Shown piece by piece: positions 6,288 through 10,514 of a stretch of 10,514 bases of DNA. Position numbers and translations under genes: made by a program. The notes under the pieces are model-generated. The model was not told the origin of the DNA and made no database searches. It saw only the letters and a list, made by a program, of their open reading frames with translations. Within the stretch, counting starts at the first letter, position 1, and every line of letters begins with the position of its first letter. The stretch comes from Crocinitomicaceae bacterium (lineage in GTDB: Bacteria > Bacteroidota > Bacteroidia > Flavobacteriales_G > Salibacteraceae): NCBI GenBank assembly GCA_018623405.1, contig JAAZVO010000077.1, positions 1-10,514 on the forward strand. The letters are read 5' to 3'.

Positions 6288-8005
6288 TGAAAAAGTTATT
6301 ACTCATTACACTTTGGGTGGCTTCAGCCACAATAACTATAGCCCAAACCACAGGAAAAAGAATTTGGCTATCCGGAGCTGCACGAAATGTGTTGTTCTTT
6401 GATGATTACACTAAAAATGCGGGAACCGCAGATACTTTAACAGCACCCAAGCTAAACTCAGGTCATACCATGGTAGATTTAGCTGCAAACATTCAACCCA
6501 ACAGTAATACCTTTATTAATGGTATGGTAAGAATCAGAAATGATTATGGTGGCTTTTGGGGAGGAGGGGTTACCTTCGATATGCGACAATTGTATCTTAA
6601 GGGAATAATTGCTAATACAGTTAGGTATCAAATAGGAGACATCAACTATAAATTATCTCCTTACACGCTAATTAATCCCAATCATGATTTAGACCATGTA
6701 TTCTTAGATTACTCTGATGTTTTTACAGACATTATTGATTATGATATTTTCTATAATTTCAATAACTCTTGGAGGCAGCAAGGAGCGGCTGTAGATTTTG
6801 GACTACAATTTAACAAGTATGTTAAAGAATTAAATTTCTCCGGTTTTGTATCAAGGCAAAACCCAACCAACTTCACCAATATAAACGATAGATTAATGGC
6901 AGGGGGTAATGCTACTTTGATTCAGGGAGAATTTGGTCAACTAGGATTAAATTATGTAAACATGTTTGATTTAGTTGGTACTTCTGATGATAGTACTCAA
7001 TTGCAGAACCCTGTACTTACCTTAAGCTATGATTTGATGTATGATAAAGATGATTACAAAGTAGGATTAATGGGAGAATTCGGTAACTCACAAACCATAG
7101 TAAATAACGATCCATTAGCACCTGCAATTTCTGACTATTTCTTTGATGCAGGAATTGGAGGAATCTACAAACCTTACAACATAGAGTTATCCGCAACACT
7201 AAAAAATGTTGGACCTCAATTTTTTAGTCCAGGTGCACAAACAAGAAGACTAGATTATTCAAGAAATCCTCTTGCTTACGGAAGATATGGTAATAATCAA
7301 AGTTTAAGGCCTATTGGTATTTTCGATATGTTAAGAGATGCCTCTTTATATAATACAACACTTACTACAGGTTTAGGGGCATTCAACCCTTCTTATGGAA
7401 ACGCTCAACCCTATGGAGATGCTACACCAAACAGAAAAGGGGTAATTATTAACCTTTCTCAAAAAGATGAAGAAAACAGGTGGGAGGTTGCTTTAACCAA
7501 TGGTATGCTTAGCGAGATTGTTGGTTCAGGAACAGCGGAGTTAAAATCATTTAACTATTTAAATGCTGTAGCTACCATAAATATTGATGAATTTTTTGAA
7601 GGTTATGATAAAGGAATCAAATTATCAGGCTCTTTTTGGAATGAATCTACAGAAAGAACAAGTGCTTTAGCTTATGAGGAAATAAACCTAGATAACCAAG
7701 CATTTGATTTAAATTTAGATGTGGAAGTAATCAAAAAAGGTTATCTGCTAGCTGGTTTAAGAACTTTAACTTCAGTTGGAAACGAATTCTTAGCTGAAAG
7801 AAACCGTTTCAACGAGATAATATTTTATGCGCCAATGGTTGCAGATGTAGAAGAAACTTTGTTTATGACCGGTGCAAGGTATGAGTTCTCCGAGAAATCA
7901 ACTTTAAGCATATTATGGTCAAGCTATGACTCAAAGTTTGCAGATCCATTAATTGAGAATTATAACATAAGCTCATTGGCTTTATTATTTAACATGAAAT
8001 TTTAA
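6287..8005 (+). CDS. Predicted outer-membrane beta-barrel protein, second of a tandem pair
   Basis: The 572-residue protein begins at the ATG of a TAATG junction, sharing 1 bp with the preceding stop, so translation is probably coupled. Residues 1-20 are a signal peptide (MKKLLLITLWVASATITIAQ). The rest is dominated by amphipathic beta-strand patterns such as VDLAANIQPNSNTFINGMVR and SLALLFNMKF, with a terminal phenylalanine, as in outer-membrane barrels. Segment GDINYKLSPYTL (117-128) and the later N-terminal strands resemble the preceding protein in order and spacing, so the two may be remote paralogues. This similarity is weak and judged by eye. No TonB-dependent receptor plug is visible and no known family is recognised. 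The pairing could mean a hetero-complex or two channels of different selectivity. Three bases separate it from the downstream lipoprotein gene. Confidence 0.74.
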   Translation: MKKLLLITLWVASATITIAQTTGKRIWLSGAARNVLFFDDYTKNAGTADTLTAPKLNSGHTMVDLAANIQPNSNTFINGMVRIRNDYGGFWGGGVTFDMRQLYLKGIIANTVRYQIGDINYKLSPYTLINPNHDLDHVFLDYSDVFTDIIDYDIFYNFNNSWRQQGAAVDFGLQFNKYVKELNFSGFVSRQNPTNFTNINDRLMAGGNATLIQGEFGQLGLNYVNMFDLVGTSDDSTQLQNPVLTLSYDLMYDKDDYKVGLMGEFGNSQTIVNNDPLAPAISDYFFDAGIGGIYKPYNIELSATLKNVGPQFFSPGAQTRRLDYSRNPLAYGRYGNNQSLRPIGIFDMLRDASLYNTTLTTGLGAFNPSYGNAQPYGDATPNRKGVIINLSQKDEENRWEVALTNGMLSEIVGSGTAELKSFNYLNAVATINIDEFFEGYDKGIKLSGSFWNESTERTSALAYEEINLDNQAFDLNLDVEVIKKGYLLAGLRTLTSVGNEFLAERNRFNEIIFYAPMVADVEETLFMTGARYEFSEKSTLSILWSSYDSKFADPLIENYNISSLALLFNMKF

Positions 8006-8008
8006 AAG

Positions 8009-9022
8009 ATGAAAAGAATATTTAAATACCCAATAATTTTTGCTGTTGTATTCTCCTTGGTTTCTTGTGAAAGAGATGAACCGGCGAATGGTGAAGGAGT
8101 GAGTATGTCAGATTTATATGAAGATTTTTCCTTTACAGAAAATTTAGCTTTTTCTTCAAAATCTGCAGATTTCAGTTTAGAAGAAACAATTTCTGTTTCT
8201 GCCAAGTTCTCAAAGCCTGTTGATTGGAAAATTACGATTCAAGGCGTTGAGTCGGGCGCTCAAAAGGAAATAACAGGTTTCTCTAATGAATTAAATGCAG
8301 AGAATACTACTTGGAATGGAAGTACCACTAAGTTCCCAATTTTTAGGGCAGAAAAATGTATTTACCGATTAGATATTGTAGATGAGATCTTACAAACCGA
8401 TACTTTCTTGGTAGATACAGTTGAAGCTACAGGAACAAAAACTAATGAAGGCGTATTAATTGAAGACTTTGAGGATGAAATAAAAGTTGCCAAATGGCCT
8501 GGGTTTGTTCAAAGTGGAGCTGATATGACCTTTGTTAGGTCCAACGCTCAAACAGCAGCACAAGGAGAATATTATTATGACATGGGAGGGGCAGTTGATT
8601 TTGACTTTTTAATTGGTCAAATCAATTTTCCTTCAAGTGTATTAGGAACTCCAACTTTTGGATTAAGTGAAAATGCAGAAGAAGTTTACCTAAATATGAT
8701 GGTTTACAACCCTCCTGGTGTTATAAACGGATTTTATGTTATTCAATTTCAAGAAAATGAAGATGGAAAAACAGCCTTTGACAAGTTTGCTGAAGATGGA
8801 TACCAATACGAAATTGATGAGACAGATTTAACCTCAGGTTGGCAATTAATCTCTATAAGAATGAGTGATATTGTTATGGGAGAAACATTTGGAAATGCCA
8901 AGGTAGAACCCAACAAAATAAACTTTTTCACCATTTTATTTCTTGCCGATCCGGCTTCAGGATACTCTCAAGGATTTATTGATTATATAATTTTCACGGA
9001 AGGAGGACCTTTAGAACCATGA
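8009..9022 (+). CDS. Surface lipoprotein with Ig-like and galactose-binding-like domains
   Basis: The 337-residue protein has a type II signal peptide with lipobox LVSC (C20), followed by the acidic ERDE. Charged residues straight after the cysteine resemble the surface-export signal described for Bacteroidota lipoproteins. Residues 58-140 look like an Ig-like sandwich, with TTWNGSTTKFPIF (100-112) preceding its last strands. Residues 150-332 begin IEDFED and end with INFFTILFLADP then FIDYIIFTEG. That is the layout of galactose-binding-like beta-sandwich modules (CBM11/CIA30-like), in which a C-terminal strand carries an I-D-x-I type motif. No catalytic acid pair was recognised, so glycan binding rather than cleavage is inferred. 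It follows the second barrel by 3 bp and overlaps the next lipoprotein gene by 4 bp. Its place in the operon suggests a role similar to SusE/SusF-type binding proteins, without sequence evidence of homology to them. Confidence 0.76.
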   Translation: MKRIFKYPIIFAVVFSLVSCERDEPANGEGVSMSDLYEDFSFTENLAFSSKSADFSLEETISVSAKFSKPVDWKITIQGVESGAQKEITGFSNELNAENTTWNGSTTKFPIFRAEKCIYRLDIVDEILQTDTFLVDTVEATGTKTNEGVLIEDFEDEIKVAKWPGFVQSGADMTFVRSNAQTAAQGEYYYDMGGAVDFDFLIGQINFPSSVLGTPTFGLSENAEEVYLNMMVYNPPGVINGFYVIQFQENEDGKTAFDKFAEDGYQYEIDETDLTSGWQLISIRMSDIVMGETFGNAKVEPNKINFFTILFLADPASGYSQGFIDYIIFTEGGPLEP

Positions 9023-10278
9023 GAAAGTCAATTTTATATTTAATTGGTACAGCGCTATTTTTGGGTGGCTGCGTTCAAATAAAGGATCAAGCCCTTTTTG
9101 ATGCACCGCCTGTTACACCTGTTCCAGAAAGTATCGGAAATTTTTATGGACTTACCATAATGCAAGATGAACTCAATTCTGAATTTTGGGGAGAACAAAA
9201 TCTTGAGTGTTTTAAGACTGAAAGGGTTAAAGTTGAAAACCAGGTTGGAGATTATGCAATAAGAGTTACTTGGGACAAGGACAAAGGCATATGCGATTGG
9301 ATTGGTATGGGCTGGGGTTGGAATGGTTGGATGGCCAAAGACATGCGAACCATTATTGATTCTGCAGCATTGAGTTTTAGGGTAAAGCCGGTAAAAGGAG
9401 AATTTGGCAATTTACCAATTGCTGTAGGCATTGAGGATTACAGTGGAGCAGGAGCATGGCTAGGGTTTTCACCAAATGCAGTAAACAAAGAAAAAAGTGT
9501 AGATGGGTGGACGCAAGTAGAAATGCCCTTATCTGAATTTAATTGGGCTGAAATGTCCACTAACACCTCAAATATAAAGCAGGTAATATTTCAGCTTGAG
9601 GCTACCGGTGATTTTTATTTTGATGACATTAGAATTGCTCCAAGAGTAGGAGGGTTCGATTATAGAGTTAATGTTCCAAAGTATGATAATCTTAATTATC
9701 AAATGGATGGAAACCCCAATGAAGCTTTTTGGACCGATGCAGGATTAATTCAAGTAAAAGGACAAGAAGTTAAGGTGGTAGCTACTGCTGATGGATTTTT
9801 ATTTGGAGGAACCATAAATGATAAAACGCCTTTTTTAAACAACAATAAGCCTACCGAACTATGGAATGGTGATGCTCTTGAGTTTTGCATGAGAGTTCAT
9901 CCAAAGGCAAATGTGGGGCTTTCTAGAATTTCTACCCACGATAGGCAGGTAATTGTTGGTCTTTCAGAAAACAAAAGCGGTTGGATGGTTACGCAGTCCA
10001 AACCCCTCAAAGATTTTGATTTAGCTACAAAAAACCTTGGAGATAAGTACAGTTTTGAGTTATTCATATCATTTGCTGAGATAGGGCTTACTGATATTGA
10101 ATTGGATTTAGTATATCCATTTGATTTTGCGCTAGACCTTGGTGATAATACCAATAGAACACAGCAGCTTAGGTGGAATTCACAAAACAATCCTAACTTC
10201 TATCAAATCCCTAAAATTTGGGGTCAATTAGTTTTCGTTGAGCCTTCTTTAAAGAAAGCGCAAATGGTAAAACCATAA
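9019..10278 (+). CDS. Lipoprotein with two carbohydrate-binding-like domains (CBM11-like, then CBM9/DOMON-like)
   Basis: The 419-residue protein has a lipoprotein signal peptide with lipobox LGGC (C18). After a proline-rich spacer (29-37), residues 45-208 resemble a galactose-binding-like module. This module has a tryptophan/glycine-rich stretch (GMGWGWNGWM, 96-105), DGWTQVEMPLSEF (162-174) and a closing FYFDDIRIAP (199-208). C64 and C92 could form a disulfide. Residues 225-408 resemble CBM9/DOMON-like domains. They have an opening MDGNPNEAFWTDA, a central WNGDALEF (282-289), a YSFELFISFAEIGL strand pair (344-357), and the closing LRWNSQNNPNFYQIPKIWG (384-402). That layout is shared with cellulose- and xylan-binding CBM9 proteins and with secreted Bacteroidota proteins of unknown role. 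No enzyme domain is seen. It starts inside the stop of the preceding lipoprotein (ATGA overlap). Function is inferred to be glycan capture at the cell surface or in the periplasm. Confidence 0.78.
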   Translation: MRKSILYLIGTALFLGGCVQIKDQALFDAPPVTPVPESIGNFYGLTIMQDELNSEFWGEQNLECFKTERVKVENQVGDYAIRVTWDKDKGICDWIGMGWGWNGWMAKDMRTIIDSAALSFRVKPVKGEFGNLPIAVGIEDYSGAGAWLGFSPNAVNKEKSVDGWTQVEMPLSEFNWAEMSTNTSNIKQVIFQLEATGDFYFDDIRIAPRVGGFDYRVNVPKYDNLNYQMDGNPNEAFWTDAGLIQVKGQEVKVVATADGFLFGGTINDKTPFLNNNKPTELWNGDALEFCMRVHPKANVGLSRISTHDRQVIVGLSENKSGWMVTQSKPLKDFDLATKNLGDKYSFELFISFAEIGLTDIELDLVYPFDFALDLGDNTNRTQQLRWNSQNNPNFYQIPKIWGQLVFVEPSLKKAQMVKP

Positions 10279-10290
10279 AACATATTTATT

Positions 10291-10514
10291 ATGAAGATTT
10301 TATCTAATTGGATTTTTATTTCAGCACTTTTTATTTCCACAATAACTTTATTCTCTGGATGTGAACAGTCTGAACCACCTGAAATGGGCAGAATTGAAGA
10401 TACAATTTCATTTTCGGGATATAATTGGAATATTATTCACAGCGAAACAGCCCCAAGATTTCCGGCTAACAATTTATTTTCTAAAAAAGCAAATGATATT
10501 TGGGTAGATAACCA
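10291..10514 (+). CDS. Lipoprotein, concanavalin-A-like lectin/glucanase type, N-terminal part (3' end outside window)
   Basis: An ATG at 10291, 12 bp after the previous stop, opens a frame that continues to the right edge (74 full codons). The N-terminus is a lipoprotein signal peptide with lipobox LFSGC (C24), followed by the acidic stretch EQSEPPE. The mature start reads SFSGYNWNIIHSE and, after a short gap, NNLFSKKANDIWVDN. A W-x-I segment, an N-x-F-S segment and then x-V-W-V-D / x-I-W-V-D is the opening of a group of secreted concanavalin-A-like lectin/glucanase proteins, some annotated as GH16-like. The catalytic region lies beyond the window, so whether this one is an enzyme or only binds glycan cannot be told. 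It is probably the eighth gene of the operon. Confidence 0.7.
   Translation, partial: MKILSNWIFISALFISTITLFSGCEQSEPPEMGRIEDTISFSGYNWNIIHSETAPRFPANNLFSKKANDIWVDN

Noticed and set aside
6178..6402. Small plus-strand open frame of 74 codons across the junction of the two barrel genes
   Set aside because: It overlaps two well-supported genes in a different frame and has no signal, domain or independent promoter.
4278..8005. SusC-like TonB-dependent receptor as identity of either barrel
   Set aside because: Neither protein shows a carboxypeptidase-like extension, plug domain or TonB box, and both are shorter than the roughly 1000 residues usual for SusC.
10279..10290. Possible terminator or internal promoter between the second and third lipoprotein genes
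   Set aside because: The 12-bp gap holds no hairpin and no TAnnTTTG element, so read-through is the simpler view.

Overview
The window is AT-rich and comes from a member of the Bacteroidota, most likely a free-living or marine flavobacterial/cytophagal/saprospiral type. The supporting evidence is the Bacteroidota-type promoter element (TAnnTTTG), signal peptides that end in A-Q, several lipoproteins with S/G-C lipoboxes, and a Flavobacteria-style secreted multidomain protein. It contains no rRNA, tRNA, CRISPR array, insertion sequence or phage gene.

Layout. (1) 1-493, minus strand: the N-terminal part of a large secreted protein, running off the left edge. (2) 494-622: a divergent control region with two tandem, nearly palindromic 13-bp sites (core GGTA-N5-TACC, 23 bp apart). 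One covers the -33 element of the leftward promoter. The other lies where the -33 element of the rightward promoter should be. (3) 623 to the right edge, plus strand: a tightly packed unidirectional operon with junctions of -4, +3, -16, -1, +3, -4 and +12 bp. Its order is: Nudix-related sugar-responsive regulator; secreted clan-A glycoside hydrolase; SGLT-type sodium/sugar symporter; two outer-membrane beta-barrels; lipoprotein with a C-terminal galactose-binding-like domain; lipoprotein with two carbohydrate-binding-like domains, the second CBM9/DOMON-like; and the start of a third lipoprotein resembling concanavalin-A-like lectins/glucanases.

Working model (inference). This is a glycan-utilisation locus that lacks the usual SusC/SusD pair inside the window. 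Surface lipoproteins would hold a polysaccharide or oligosaccharide. The secreted protein on the left and the third lipoprotein may take part in attack at the surface. One or both beta-barrels would let oligosaccharides through the outer membrane. The hydrolase would release monosaccharides, and the symporter, whose sugar-site residues match glucose/galactose carriers, would import them. The regulator, first in the operon, would sense a sugar or metabolite and control both divergent units. Beta-glucan, for example a laminarin-like beta-1,3-glucan, is the substrate I favour, but the sequence alone does not prove it.
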